Numbered from the stretch's first letter, positions 20,224 through 31,434 are shown. The stretch is DNA of 64,000 nt from Hippasteria phrygiana (GCA_037893225.1 JAZGUH010000113.1:2046001-2110000), one strand, 5' to 3'. Notes: generated by a model from the letters alone, not told the origin. Made by a program: numbers and translations.

Positions 20224-21380
20224 ATGAGGTATGCAGCACGAGGCAATCCTGCACAGAGACGGCATCGGAATGTCATGATGCCACTTGCGGGAAATCATGG
20301 GGATCATCCACCCCTACCTCCAGGTATCCAGGCACAACAAGCTGCAGATAATGTACCCGAACCACCCCCACAGCTGGCAGACGACCCAGAATTACAACAC
20401 CAATTTCTACCATTGGCTGCCCCACCCCGACCTCCACCACCTGTTCAAGCCGGAGAAGCCCAAGCCCCCCCCCCCCCCCCCCCCCCTGATGTTGGACCAC
20501 AGGTCGACCCAGCTGAAGCACCCCCTCATGAAGAACATGCCAACCCAGCCCAACACCAAGATGGACACTATGCATATCCATTCAATCAAGCATTTCAGCA
20601 ACAACAATTTCCGGTAGCAGCCAACATACCAATCCCCAGAGGCAGACAGCCATTACATCAAATAGTCAAGGACAGTCATCTTGGTTTTTTAAGTTATGTT
20701 TCTAATACTTTGCCAATTTTGTCTGAGGAATTTTTGTACACAATGCGACTCATGCAACATATATGATCCAGTTGCAGGGGGATCAAAATAATCCCCAGGA
20801 AGAGCAGCGCCACTTTCAATGGTACCAATATTTTAGGCAGCAAGCGCCGCCTCGGCAGCAAAGGCCAGGGCCGCAACAAAGACAACAGCAGCACCTGCCT
20901 CAGCAGCAGCAGCACCTGCCTCCGCAGCACATGCCGCAGCAGCAGCAGCACCTGCCTCAACAGCAGCACCTGCCTCAGCAGCAGCAGCACCTGCCTCAGC
21001 AGCAGCAGCACCTGCCTCAGCAGCAGCAGCAGCACCTGCCTCAGCAGCAGCAGCAGCAGCAGCACCTGCCTCAGCAGCACCTACCTCAGCAGCAGCACCT
21101 ACCTCAGCAGCAGCAGCAGCAGCAGCACCTGCCTCAGCAGCACCTACCTCAGCAGCAGCACCTACCTCAGCAGCAGCACCTGCCTCAGCAGCAGCAGCAG
21201 CAGCAGCACCTGCCTCAGCAGCAGCACCTGCCTCCGCAGCACCTGCCTCAGCAGCAGCAGCAGCAGCAACTGCCTCAGCAGCAGCAGCAGCACCTGCTTC
21301 AGCAGCAGCAGCACCTGCCTCAGCAGCAGCAGCAGCACCTGCCTCAGCAGCAGCAGCACCTGCCTCAGCAACATGCATAA
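20224..21380 (+). pseudogene. Pro/Gln-rich protein, frameshifted exon
   Basis: The first frame (20224-20766) encodes 180 residues: a basic start (ARGNPAQRRHRN), Pro-rich segments with a poly-Pro run from a C tract at 20466-20486, and a hydrophobic end (LGFLSYVSNTLPILSEEFLY). It stops at TGA 20764-20766 within CATATATGA. The second frame (20763-21380) begins MIQLQGDQNN, then has about 150 residues of HLPQQQ-type repeats. Removing one AT from the (AT)3 run would fuse the two frames smoothly, so I read this as one protein broken by a 2-base slippage. The function is unknown; the composition resembles an activation domain or a disordered gag-like protein. Confidence 0.45.
20880..21378 (+). repeat. 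Imperfect CAG / CACCTGCCTCAG repeat
   Basis: CAG runs of 2-7 units alternate with CACCTGCCT, encoding (HLPQn) blocks. This reads open on both strands, so the minus-strand Ala/Glu-rich frames are shadows. Confidence 0.95.
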
Positions 21381-22396
21381 AATAATAGGTTCAGGAAATA
21401 TGACAAAGAAACATCCACATAACCATCTGATAAATATTGACAGTAAGTGTACATTTTGATATGTTTGTACATGTATAAACCATTTTTGACGAATTTGTTT
21501 TTATTATTTTAGCAGAAAGATTTTTATGTTCACTGTGCAAACAAGTAACCCACTTGCAAAAGAAAAGTTGAAACTTAAAGATTTTGAATATAAAGTGAAC
21601 TGCTATCTTCTTTCTATTTCAAACTGCTCGATAAAAATCAAATGCTATAATTAATTTCTCGCATAGAGAACAAATTAATAATGTCAAAAACGGCATGTCC
21701 AAGGCAACTAGAATTGCAACAAATAGTTGTGGACATGGATTTTAAGCCACATTTTGAGATTTTCATTTGGGTAAATAGTGGGTGAATACTGTTTATATGA
21801 GGAGGAGACTGGTTCGTACTTAACCATATTTCCTTTAAAACAAAAAAATAGCATTCAGAAGATAGGAAAACAGCCTGTTATGACTTACCCTTTTGAACAG
21901 CACCCTACCAAGTTTCTGATTAGTTTGGATCATCCCACTACTACTACAGCCATCACCAATTGTAGGGATTTGAGCCAGTTTGTGTAGATCAAGAGATATT
22001 GCTTTTCTTTTTAACATAGATTTATCGAATGTATGAAGAATAAACCTTTCCACATGTCATGGACCGCATAGTGTAGTGATGTTAATAAAGTAAACCAGTC
22101 AAACGTGCCCCATACGATACACGTACGATGATCACTCCAAGGCGGTCCACACGTGGTGGTTTTGTTTACATTTCACGCCATCTGGTCACGTGGGTGAAAA
22201 GGGGTCTATAGTTTTATATTAGCTTGTGTACCCCAACACAGCATCACCTTTAAAAATTTACGAAATCCACCAATCATTCTATAAACAAACTTATCGCCGG
22301 GCCTACAAGTGGTGAATCATTCTTCCTCCTATACCGTGGTTACGGAGTGGAATTTTCTCAGTTCTGCCAACCTTTATTTTGTTATACGCTATCCTG
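21381..22396. other. Non-coding stretch
   Basis: No gene is supported. Two CACGTG E-box palindromes sit near 22150-22200, and the sequence is otherwise A/T-rich and unremarkable. Confidence 0.5.
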
Positions 22397-22563
22397 TGCT
22401 TTTATGAATAGAACGCAACAATCCCAATTCGAGCCATTGCTGAATTAGACGGTCAAGACGGTCGTGGTGGGTGGAGCCTGGGGTGGAGCCTGTAAAGTTA
22501 AGATTTTCTATTGGCCGAAGACATAACGTCCGTCGTACGTTCGTCTAAAACGCACAAACACTA
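22397..22563 (-). repeat. Inverted arm B (right)
   Basis: Reverse complement of 16181-16320, with an extra stretch of about 20 bp near 22442. Confidence 0.85.
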
Positions 22564-22611
22564 GTTACACTGAAGTGATACTTAGCATTAATTAGAGAAT
22601 GTATATTTTTC

Positions 22612-23085
22612 TTTTCAGCACCAAAATAGTGAAAATACCGTAATACTAGAATGACATTCACGAGAGGATTACAGTTGCACACGTCAGTATACGATGTGCT
22701 TTAGCCATTCACGTCGGACATTGTTGGCCGGAGATTGTGCGTTAAGCCCGGGCAGACCCACGCGAAAATCACGCTGCGATAGTCAGCGGCAAAAAGTGCA
22801 ACGTAGATGGTACCCTGAATCACACGGTTAGTTGTTGGCACTCGTGTGGAAAGGAGCTCTGCTTAATTCATTTGGCCTCGTGCGCACGGGCCCAAAAAAA
22901 ATTAAGGGACTTAAAATTTCAGGTACTTTTCCAAAGCCAAATGGGACAAATCTTGGAGAAATGGAGAGAAAATTACAAAACATTTTGGACCCTGTACATT
23001 TTCAATAGGCCGATTTCTCTTTTTGCCTGCAGGGCCCATTTATGCGCATGCGTGCATAAATTTGAATTTATTAGGAAACTGGTCT
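22612..23085 (-). repeat. Outer inverted arm A (right)
   Basis: Reverse complement of 14754-15307. The outer end reads TTAGGAAACTGGTCT. No clear target duplication is seen outside the two arms. Confidence 0.85.
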
Positions 23086-23214
23086 TTACTCTCGGTCTAT
23101 ATCGGTCTGAGCGGGAGTATACTCTCGGTTACCCTCGGGTCATACTCCTGCCGTTCGCGTGATCAATATTATATTCGTGTTAACACGAGTAACACGCTCG
23201 AACGCAACCACTAA

Positions 23215-23410
23215 GTACCGGAAAACACCCCTCCCCCACAAGAACACACTTTACACACAAAAAACCAATAACATGTACACATAAACGCCCAAACAACACA
23301 CTTCACACCGAAAAACAACACACTCTGAATACCGGAAAACGCCTATAAAAGCAATTCTCAGCGAAAAACAACAACAAAGAAACACTCACAAATCCCGGAA
23401 ACACCACCCC
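23215..23410. repeat. ACCGGAAAACACC minisatellite
   Basis: Degenerate units like those at 13360-13545, ending in a C/A simple tract. The reverse-oriented form (GTGTTTTCCGGTATT) follows at 23620-23695. Confidence 0.7.
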
Positions 23411-23458
23411 CCCCCCAAAAAAAAAAAAAAATTAATAAATAAATTACTAAATAAATAC

Positions 23459-23611
23459 ATATTGGAAGTTAATGGTTTTGTCTTGGACGAAGAAATGATA
23501 GATTCTTTGAACATTGATTTTGACGAGGTTGAACTTAATTTTATTCGCTGTTAAATGAGCAATGATAAATCACCGGGGTTAGATGGATTAACGGCTGAAT
23601 TTTATCAGCTG
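23459..23611 (+). pseudogene. LINE reverse-transcriptase fragment
   Basis: The translation ends MSNDKSPGLDGLTAEFYQ, the strongly conserved start of LINE RT domains, preceded by a short acidic helical segment with an in-frame stop. About 150 bp is left, lodged between minisatellite blocks. It differs from the Tx1-like LINE at the left of the window. Confidence 0.7.
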
Positions 23612-23883
23612 TGTTTTGTGGGGTGTTTTCTGGTATTAGTGAGTTTTTTGTGTTTTCCGGTATTTAGTGTGTTTTTTGTGTTTTTCACAGCCTTATTTTC
23701 TACATTTACTAGCTATGGTAGATTATGACGTCATTATGACGTCATAAAGTACCCTTCCTATCATCCGATTTTTTTGCAGCATACCCTCTTTTTGATCATA
23801 ACACATTGGCAAAGCTTTGGTGAAAAAATTGTGCTTTTGTCCACCGTGTATATAACAATCCCTGACATTTTTGTTATTAAGGT

Positions 23884-23975
23884 ACCTCACTAATATCTGT
23901 TGTAGATGTGGAAAATATGGTCATAGGAAGGCTGATTGCTTTTCGAAATTTCATATTGATGGCCACAAGTTAAAC
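23884..23975 (+). pseudogene. CCHC zinc-knuckle fragment
   Basis: The translation includes CCRCGKYGHRKADCFSKFH, a C-x2-C-x4-H-x4-C knuckle of the kind found in retroelement nucleic-acid-binding proteins. The frame closes soon after at TAA. I cannot tell which element it came from. Confidence 0.45.
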
Positions 23976-24254
23976 TAATAAGGCCATCGACAAACCAAAA
24001 TAAATGGGTTACATTACGTAATAAGATTAGTCCAATATAAGAAAGGGATTCGGATTACGCTGTAGAAAATCCTGTAAAGTTTTATTAAGATTTTCTACTG
24101 GTTCCCAAGTGTTCTTGCTATTTGTGAAGCCTTTCCTTTTGATATTACAATTTATTGTTTGCATACTTTCCTCGTAAAACCTTCTCTACTTCATACTCGT
24201 CTTGAGAGTTAGCAAGATTAGTATACCCAGCACGATATGGGGCAGAGGGGTACG

Positions 24255-24366
24255 CCCCTTTTTGTCCCTATACTCTATACACTCTCCAGACTATTGTTAC
24301 CTAACACATCCCCCCCTGGAGATCTGAAAAGAATTCCTGAGATTCCGGGAACACAATGTCCAACAC

Positions 24367-24398
<32 letters not shown>

Positions 24399-24425
24399 TC
24401 CCTCTGCACCATATCGTGCATCATA
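24255..24425. repeat. Gypsy-type element end with poly-G tract
   Basis: This block recurs at 58612-58790 (CACTTTCCAGACTATTGTTA, AATTCCTGAGATTCCGGGAA and a long G run). It directly follows the Gypsy integrase coding fragment on the minus strand, so it likely spans the tail of pol or the polypurine region and the LTR edge. Confidence 0.55.
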
Positions 24426-24429
24426 TGAA

Positions 24430-25050
24430 GATTAGGCAATCCTGGAATCTGAGATAACTTACTATATTGAGTTTGAGTGGCTTTCAATGGTTCAAAAGAC
24501 GATGTAGGACAATCTGCATCTGTCAAATTCCGATTTGAGTTTTGTTGATCAAGATCTACTGGTGTTTGATTGTTAGTTGGTCGCTGAAATCTATGGTAAG
24601 CAACTTTTATACGGTTGACATGAATTGGAGCTTTTAACAGTTTGTTATTTCCAAGGTTCCGAACTCTGAAATTGACAGGGCCGGTTTGTTCCACCAACAG
24701 ATACGGACCGCACCAAAACTGTTGAAGTTTCTTAGAAAGACCTTTTTGCGTAGAAGGAATATATAAATACACTACATCCCGAACTTGATACGGAACGTTC
24801 AGAGTACGTTCATCATATCGTTTCTTCATTGAGGTCTGGTTCAACTGCAAATTCTGTTTTGAAATCTCTCTTGTCACTTCAAGTTGTGAAATAAGGTCAT
24901 GCAAATATTCCCAGACAGTGCGATCTGTATACTCTGGTTTTAGATAAAGCGACATCCATGGGCAATACTGCTTCCCGGCCGAACAACAAAAAGAATGGGC
25001 TGAAACCCACAGAGTTGTCTGCCGGTGTAATTCTGTACGCAAATTGAACG
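24430..25050 (-). pseudogene. Ty3/Gypsy integrase, C-terminal fragment
   Basis: On the minus strand the sequence carries the end of the integrase core (one frame reads PADNSVGFSPFFLLFGRE, then LPMDVALSK) and, after a frameshift near 24950, the C-terminal module: KKRYDERTLNVPYQVRDVVY, GLSKKLQQFWCGPYLL (the GPY/F motif) and APIHVNRIK. The catalytic D,D-35-E region, RT and protease are absent. At its 5' side the fragment meets the unrelated repeat at 25051. It is a clear relic of a Metaviridae-type LTR retrotransposon. Confidence 0.85.
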
Positions 25051-25440
25051 TGTGTGGTGGTGGTGGTATAAACACCGCGTATAGCTAACTGATGGCCATA
25101 TACTGTGCCCTACGTGTTTTACATACATGTACACGTACATACCGAGCAGGGTAGCCGTGGTGGTTCGATCAACCTGTCTTGAAGTTTAATCCCCAGATAA
25201 AAGCCCCGTTAAAGACAGTGTTGGGTCACATCGATTATCTTTAACCACAAAACCTGTGAGTTTGTATATGCCGGCAATCGTGGACCTAGGACAAAAGAAT
25301 TCGAGCGTAGACAAAGAGGTCCACGTTTGACCTAACGTCCACGATTGAAAATCGTGTACAAAACCAATGGGAGGCCTTCCGAAAAAGTTAGAGTATAAAC
25401 AAAAGAGGAACAATGGGAGGTCCACGATTGCACCCGTTTA
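25051..25440 (-). repeat. Interspersed repeat copy (inverted relative of 33130-33530)
   Basis: The whole block is the reverse complement of 33130-33530. It includes an M1 unit (25274-25431) bounded by GCAATCGTGGACCT and AGGTCCACGATTGC, plus a 200-bp non-M1 flank. Confidence 0.85.
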
Positions 25441-25508
25441 CATGACTGTACGTGTCAATGGTGCAGAGTGAGCTCGTTTATGTGACTGGGAAGCCACGCT
25501 TCGAGGAC

Positions 25509-25550
25509 GCGTTGCAAATCGAGGTCGTCCTCGGTTTGCAATAACGTTAA
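25509..25550. repeat. Short hairpin
   Basis: TTGCAAATCGAGG, then TCGT, then CCTCGGTTTGCAA forms a 13-bp stem with one mismatch. The 25450-26455 stretch is otherwise without a recognised gene. Confidence 0.55.
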
Positions 25551-26461
25551 AAATGGACACTTCATGCAAAGTAATGACGACCAGTGAAATATTTCGCTTT
25601 TTAAAAGCAGTCCTCGGTGTACGGGAGTGACGCGCGGAGTGTGACTTTACACGCCCTTATTTTACCCCGGAGAATCGCTTCAGATGTGCCCGGTAATGTA
25701 AAGAGCGCCCTCTCTAGTTCTTCGTGAGGGAGGACGCGCGCTTAATTAAAGTTTATCAAATGAATTCAAGCGGAACGCGTCCTCTATCTCTTTCGCGTTC
25801 CTCCATGCTCTTCGTGAACACGCATCTTGAATTCGGTTGTAGCTTGAATTCTGGTGAGTACATATCCTACAAGCTTTCATTTTATTACTAATTAATTGTG
25901 TGTGGAAAATCGCCCTAAAATGACGATGTTCTGAGAAATGTATGCTCTCAAATGAAATAACGTTAAAGCCCACAGAAATGATGGTATTTACCAATGGAGG
26001 AATAAAACATCATCACGAGTCGAGTGCATAAATCCGTCCACCACCTAAAACCTCGTGCACAAAGTCTATAAGCCATGACCGAAAAAGTCGCATATTCGTT
26101 GGCAAGAAAAATGTGTGAATGTTGCCCTTCTAAATTGGTACTTATTCTTCACATGTTCAATTTTGGGTAGTTGTCATAAGCCAATTACTAAAGAAAGGGA
26201 AAATACATGGTGGCTGGCTGCGGCTGTTGAACTCTTTCCACTCCTACTTTCAAGTTTTAATACTAGGCCTACATATAGAAGTAATACGTATGCTTTGTAT
26301 GATTGGTTATTTTCAGTCTGTCCATGTGTTTCTACATGCCACTCATGGAAGTTGGGTTAACAACATGGAATGCAGGGATCAAGACACAAAATTAGGCCGT
26401 AAAGTAAGTACTCCAGCAGAAATAGGGTTTGGGCACCAGGCATGATGATTTTGGGTCATCT

Positions 26462-26815
26462 CGTACCCGAGTTAACTCGCACCCGAATCAACTGGTACTC
26501 CCTCCTTTTGAATGGAGTATGAATGGACAGTTCCAACAAAAACTTTAAATTTTACCATCAAAACGTCTACAATAATGGTAGTTACGCCACCAGAGATGTT
26601 TAAGATCCTGGTACATGATAACTTAAACTCTGGAATACAAGTCGAGATGTACTGTTCATTGGTCATCAGTCATCTTCCATGATACAGATGCTTTTTTGGC
26701 CCCCAAAATAATCAAATATTTGAAGTCTCGGGTACGACTTGACTTGACTTGGGTGTAAATTTTGGGGTACGAGTTGACTCGGGTACGAGTTAACCCGCGT
26801 ATGAGTTGACCCATA
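26462..26815. repeat. Degenerate GGGTACGAGTTGACTC units
   Basis: Two short clusters (26462-26495 and 26730-26815) of the same 15-bp motif family as 7226-7446, here interrupted and decayed. A duplicated CATCCCCTTATCCCCAATCC block follows at 26895-26955. Confidence 0.7.
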
Positions 26816-27114
26816 CCCCAGTCATAGCTCCACCCAGTGCCTGTGTGCCCCCCTCCACCCCCAACAAGCCCTAAGTCACTCATAATTGACCCCCCATCCC
26901 CTTATCCCCAATCCACCCCCCCCCCCCCCATCCCCTTATCCCCAATCCACCCCAACCATAGACAAAATAGAATAGCACGCATCCAATCCACAAACATAAT
27001 TTTTTTTAAAGAATACCATTATTTGAATGTTATCGGTAATATGAAAGATATGACAATGGTCATAAATGGGTCAGTCCACAGGGTTGGGACACGGTGTGTG
27101 ATATGACCATATCA

Positions 27115-27186
27115 TTAACCCTAACAGTCCTGAATCCTCCAATTTCAATAGGATTTTCCACAACACACTTTGTGTGTTAGGGTTAA
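27115..27186. mobile_element. Tiny TTAA-bounded inverted-repeat element
   Basis: TTAACCCTAACA at the left and TGTTAGGGTTAA at the right form a 12-bp perfect terminal inverted repeat, 72 bp apart in all. TTAA plus CC termini would fit a minimal piggyBac-type MITE. The match to telomere-like TTAGGG is probably chance. Confidence 0.4.
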
Positions 27187-27302
27187 AACCATCATTACAT
27201 TTAATTCATGTAACATCCATCTTTGGGTGTCGGGTTATTTGAGAGTTTTCAATCATGTAAGTTATATGTTAACCAAAAATGAAAAAAAATGTGTCATTTC
27301 AA

Positions 27303-27422
27303 TGTAAAAAACATAACAAAGGAATTGTTGGACACAGTGTGCATGTTACGTCTATTTTACATTGTAAAATAGACGTAACATGCACACTGTGTCTAACATT
27401 TCTTTTGTTATGTTTTTTAACA
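27303..27422. repeat. Near-perfect long palindrome
   Basis: Arms of about 55 bp flank the centre TTTTACATTGTAAAA. Only a few mismatches are visible (e.g. GGACACAGTG against CACTGTGTCT). As RNA this would be a long hairpin; as DNA, a young foldback MITE. Confidence 0.85.
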
Positions 27423-27944
27423 CTTTAATAAATTAATATGGGAAATTGATTACGTACACTAATTAAAAGACACACTTTGCAACACTAAAACACCTCTTTT
27501 AATGTAGTCAGTGTCCACATGTTGCAGAGATAGCAAGAATTTGAAGAATCTGTGCAGACGTAACATGGACACCATGATAGACCATGACCATACACGTATT
27601 TCTGCTGTTGTGCTGCGTTTTGATATTGAATACCATAACAAATGTTTTTGGTGTTGCAGTTTGTGTATTTCTAGAAGTGTTTAAAATGTTACAACAGGAA
27701 ATTTGCATTTTTCAGGTCCCACCATGTCAGTACTAAAGGATATGTAGAGACTGGCTTCATTTTTCATCAGAAAATTGGTCAAACTGGTTACATGTATGTC
27801 CAACTGACACATTTTGCATCGTATTTTGGGTAAAATATAATTTGCATGATTTTAAACTTTCTAAAATATTGCCCACCCAAAGACTGATGTCAACCTCGTG
27901 GATTGACCCAAATATATGTAATCATTTTCTGTCTTTATTGTTAG

Positions 27945-30944
27945 CTGGCGCTACCATCATGTGACCCACAGTGCAGTAGTTCTGCTCCTTTGAGGTGTGT
28001 CTGCCCCAAGACCAGCTGCAAGGATGACGGTGGCCAGCCAGCCGCGGCATGTCATACTTGCCTCACTGACGAGTCACACAGGTCACCTGACGAAGTACAA
28101 CCTACTGAGGACTGTGGTGTGACAGTCATGCAGACAAGTAATGTGGGTGGTCAAAGAAAATGGGACAAGAAACACTTTTGTTTTTACTGTGATGAACCTC
28201 AGTCCAAGTTGCCCCGTCATCTCCAGTCTTGTCATAAGGAAGAAAGAGAAGTTGTAGAGATTGCCTCTGAGACCGACCGTACTGCACGGAAAAATCTTCC
28301 GTTGAAAATACGCAATGTTGGTAATCACAGGCACAACTGCCAAGTCCTTCGACAGGGTGAGGGTGTTCTCATTGTAGGATATAGGCCCAATCATAAAGCA
28401 GATCCACATGATGGACCGTGCATATATTGTTTTTGCTATTATGTACGTAGCGATCTTTGGAGACACCAGTGCCCACTGAAGCCTGCCCTCCCTGCACAGA
28501 ATAATAACAGTAGGACAAGTCGTGTGCGCGGACGTGTAGCTCACAAGAGTGATTTATTAAAACCTCCCCCTGCTGGAGTCTCTTTCAAGTTGAACCAGGT
28601 TCTAAGTCCGATGAAGAGAGATGATGTGGCTCTAGTAGTCCGAAACGATCCACTGATTATCAAAGTGGCCAAATGTGAATACCTGAAACTTGGCCACGAC
28701 ATAGGTCAACATGGCTACATCCGAAACAAAGTCAGGGAATTGGGTCGTCTTGTCATCCAATTGCGAAAAAACACCAACCAACCAAATGCAACACTTGAGG
28801 CATTTGTGCATCCCCACCGCCTCAACGACATAGTCACTGCCGTTCGTGATATTGCAGGATTCAGTGAAGTCGACCAGTTGTATCATGTTCCATCTCTAGC
28901 ACTGAAGATTGGACATTCCATCAAGAAGTGTGCCCTGATAGTCAAAGGAAATGCTCTATAGTGTGGTCTAAATCAGAAAGCCGAACAAGCCGAACAGTTG
29001 TGTGAAATGAAATGGCAAGAAAGTGTTTCCACCCACGCGCACAGAACACTTCACCAAGGAAAGCGTAACAAACCTGTCATTCTCCCAACAAATGCTGATG
29101 TGGTCAAAATGTCGTCGTTCATCCATGACGTTGGTGACAGAGAATTCCAAAGCCTTAAAGCTGCCCGGGGGAAACGAATAAGAGCACCTTGGAAGAAATT
29201 GAATGAGGTCACACTTTGCCACCTCATTATGTTCAACCGCAGAAGGCAGGGGGAGGTTTCCAAGATGACGGTGGAGGATTTCACCAAGCACAGTGCAGCT
29301 GTTGTCAATAGGGACTGTGTGCTCACTGATATAGAAAGGCATCTATGCAAAATGTTCAAAGTTTTTGAAATTGTCGGTAAGAGCGGAAGAACTGTTCCGG
29401 TACTTCTGAGCACTGAGGCGATGACCTGGTTGAATGCATTGGTTGCCAAGAGAATTGAAGCGGGAGTAGCACAGGATAATCGTTACTTGTTTGCACGGTG
29501 TTGTTATGGGGGCCTGGGCCATATACGAGGAAGTGATCAGCGACCGCATCACAGATTCTTGCCTTGAAGGAACATCAGCTGGAGACACTTGCAGATTTCA
29601 TGGGTCATGATTTGCGGGTCCATCGTGAATACTACCAGTTGCCAGATACTGTCCAGAGGGTCACCCAACTGTCACGACTGTTCCTGAGCTTGGAGGGGCA
29701 ACTTGGCATCCCAGCATGGCAAATCACTGCAAGAGTTACATGTGACTGGAGGTAAATATCTCGCCGTTTATACAACCTCCCCCATGCCCCATTAACCCCT
29801 CCCCTAATGCCTGTCTCCCTCCCTGCACCCCTTCCCCCTATATTCTCTCCCCCCCCCCCTCCCGAATGAAATGGCAAACTTGCCCTCCAAAAATGCATTG
29901 ATCATTTCTTTGTATATTCGCAGAAGGCTTCACAACTGATGAGGACAGCAGCGATTCCTCCGACTACTCGGATTCGAATGATGATGATGATTCCAGTGCA
30001 AGAGGTAAGTTGTGTCTGTCTATCTGTCTGATTGAACAGGGTACCTGCGCCAAAAATGGAGGTTTTACAGTAGTTCAATTCTCAAGTTTTCTGTGTTATA
30101 GGACTGGGTGTAACCAGTGTCCCATCCACTAGTGAGGCACCTTCAATATCTGGACGAATGAAGCTGCGTCTCAGGACTGCACGAGAGAAGAGAGACGTGG
30201 CATCCCGGCCTGACAAATCACTGCAAGAGTTACCCGTGACTAGAGGTAAATACTGTCTAGTTGGCAGACACTCTCCCTCCCCTATCCCACCTTTTCTCCC
30301 CCCAGCCCTCCCCCCCCCCCCGCCCTCCCCTCCAACCTCTGCCCTAACTGCCTCCAATCTTTCCCCATTCTGTCCCCTCCCCTTCTATACTCCCTATCCT
30401 ATCCTATCCCCCCCCCATGAAATTGCAAACTTGCCCTCCAAAAATGCATTGATCCTTTCTTTTTATATTTGTAGAAGGCTTCAAGACTGAGGACTGCAGC
30501 GATACCTCAGACTACTGCGACTCGAATGATGATTCCAGTGATAGAAGTAAGTTGTTTTGGTCTGTCTGTTTGGCTGTATTCGTCTGTCTTTCTGTCTCCA
30601 TTTGTCAGTCTGGCTGTCTGTATAAGGTAGGTGCGCCAACAGTGAAGGATTAAGTGCCTTAATTCTCATGTTTTCTGTGCGTTATAGGATCGTGTGATAC
30701 CAGTGTCCCATCCAGTAGTCGGCCACCTCCAATATCTGGACGAGTGAAGTCGCGTCCCTGGACTGCACGGGAGAAGAGAGACGTCACGGAGGGCTTACAG
30801 AGATTCTTCTTGATGAGGACACTTCCTGGCAAATGTGACATTGAAGCAAGCTGTCCTGTGGCACTTCAGACTCGAACGTGGAGGAACATTAAAGACTTTT
30901 GCAGGAACACAATGAAGCTCTATGGCCGTTCTAGTGAACGTTAA
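27945..30944 (+). pseudogene. Tyrosine-recombinase-like gene, C2H2 finger and Myb-like tail
   Basis: Five exons are visible. The main exon, 27945-29752, has a C2H2-like finger (FCFYCDEPQSKLPRHLQSCH), an alpha-helical core-binding-like region, then a catalytic-like domain with NRRRQGE (first Arg), LADFMGHD (His) and RVHREYYQLP (nucleophile-type Tyr). Three lesions break it: TAG at 28959-28961 in frame, a frameshift near 29540, and a one-base shift near 29710. The next four exons (29924-30004, 30102-30245, 30475-30546, 30688-30944) are all open and share phase 1. They encode an acidic Ser/Asp stretch and a SANT/Myb-like end (SRPWTAREKRDV, then RTWRNIKDFCRNT). The family is widespread in aquatic animals and its enzyme activity is, to my knowledge, unproven. 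The upstream start was not found. Confidence 0.7.
29924..30546 (+). repeat. Tandemly duplicated exon pair
   Basis: Exons 29924-30004 and 30102-30245 are paralogues of 30475-30546 and of the first part of 30688-30944. The introns match too: both copies have a C/T-rich intron followed by TTGCCCTCCAAAAATGCATT and a short intron rich in TCTGTCTG. The duplication keeps exon phase. Confidence 0.85.
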
Positions 30945-31434
30945 GGGTATTCTTGGCCTTGTGAACGAACACTCAAAAGGTTTGTCGGAACAGAATTAGT
31001 GCTCACAGTTGCTCAATACAGGCAACCACTTAAGCAATGCAAAGTGTGCACCACATACAGTTTGTAGCTAGGGATGCTCACTGATTTCAGAAGATATTAC
31101 GAAAGCCATCAGACATGTATCATTGAGGCCATCTTGTGCGCTGGGAGGCAATTAATAGTCTCGTGCCTATTTGGATTAGAACAATGACCATCAGTTGAGC
31201 GCGATAATCTGTTGAAATAAGTTATTAAAATAGGACATGAAGTACCTTTTCGTACAGAAAGACAATATCGGGAATCAAATGATAAGACATGATGTCATAC
31301 GCCTAAAGGGCCTCTATTTCTCACAAACATGCCATTTTTTGTATGGTGTCCTCAATTTGATAGACAACACTCGCATGATAGAAATGGCCTCTATTTGATA
31401 GAATACCAAGTATGTCCTCAATGTGCATTGGTGT
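30945..31434. other. Intergenic, nothing recognised
   Basis: About 490 bp of A/T-rich sequence follows the TAA of the recombinase-like gene. No polyadenylation signal stands out close to the stop. Confidence 0.5.

Noticed and set aside
20833..21378. Ala/Glu-rich and Leu/Arg-rich minus-strand frames
   Set aside because: Shadows of the CAG repeat on the opposite strand.
25145..25185. Possible tRNA B box (GGTTCGATCAACC), also at 33400-33440
   Set aside because: No cloverleaf or A box at proper spacing; it is simply part of the 25.1/33.4-kb repeat.
27115..27186. Telomeric repeat
   Set aside because: Only one CCCTAA and one TTAGGG, arranged as terminal inverted repeats.
28083..29588. Several minus-strand frames of 80-150 residues
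   Set aside because: Shadows of the recombinase-like gene on the plus strand, whose motifs are recognisable.
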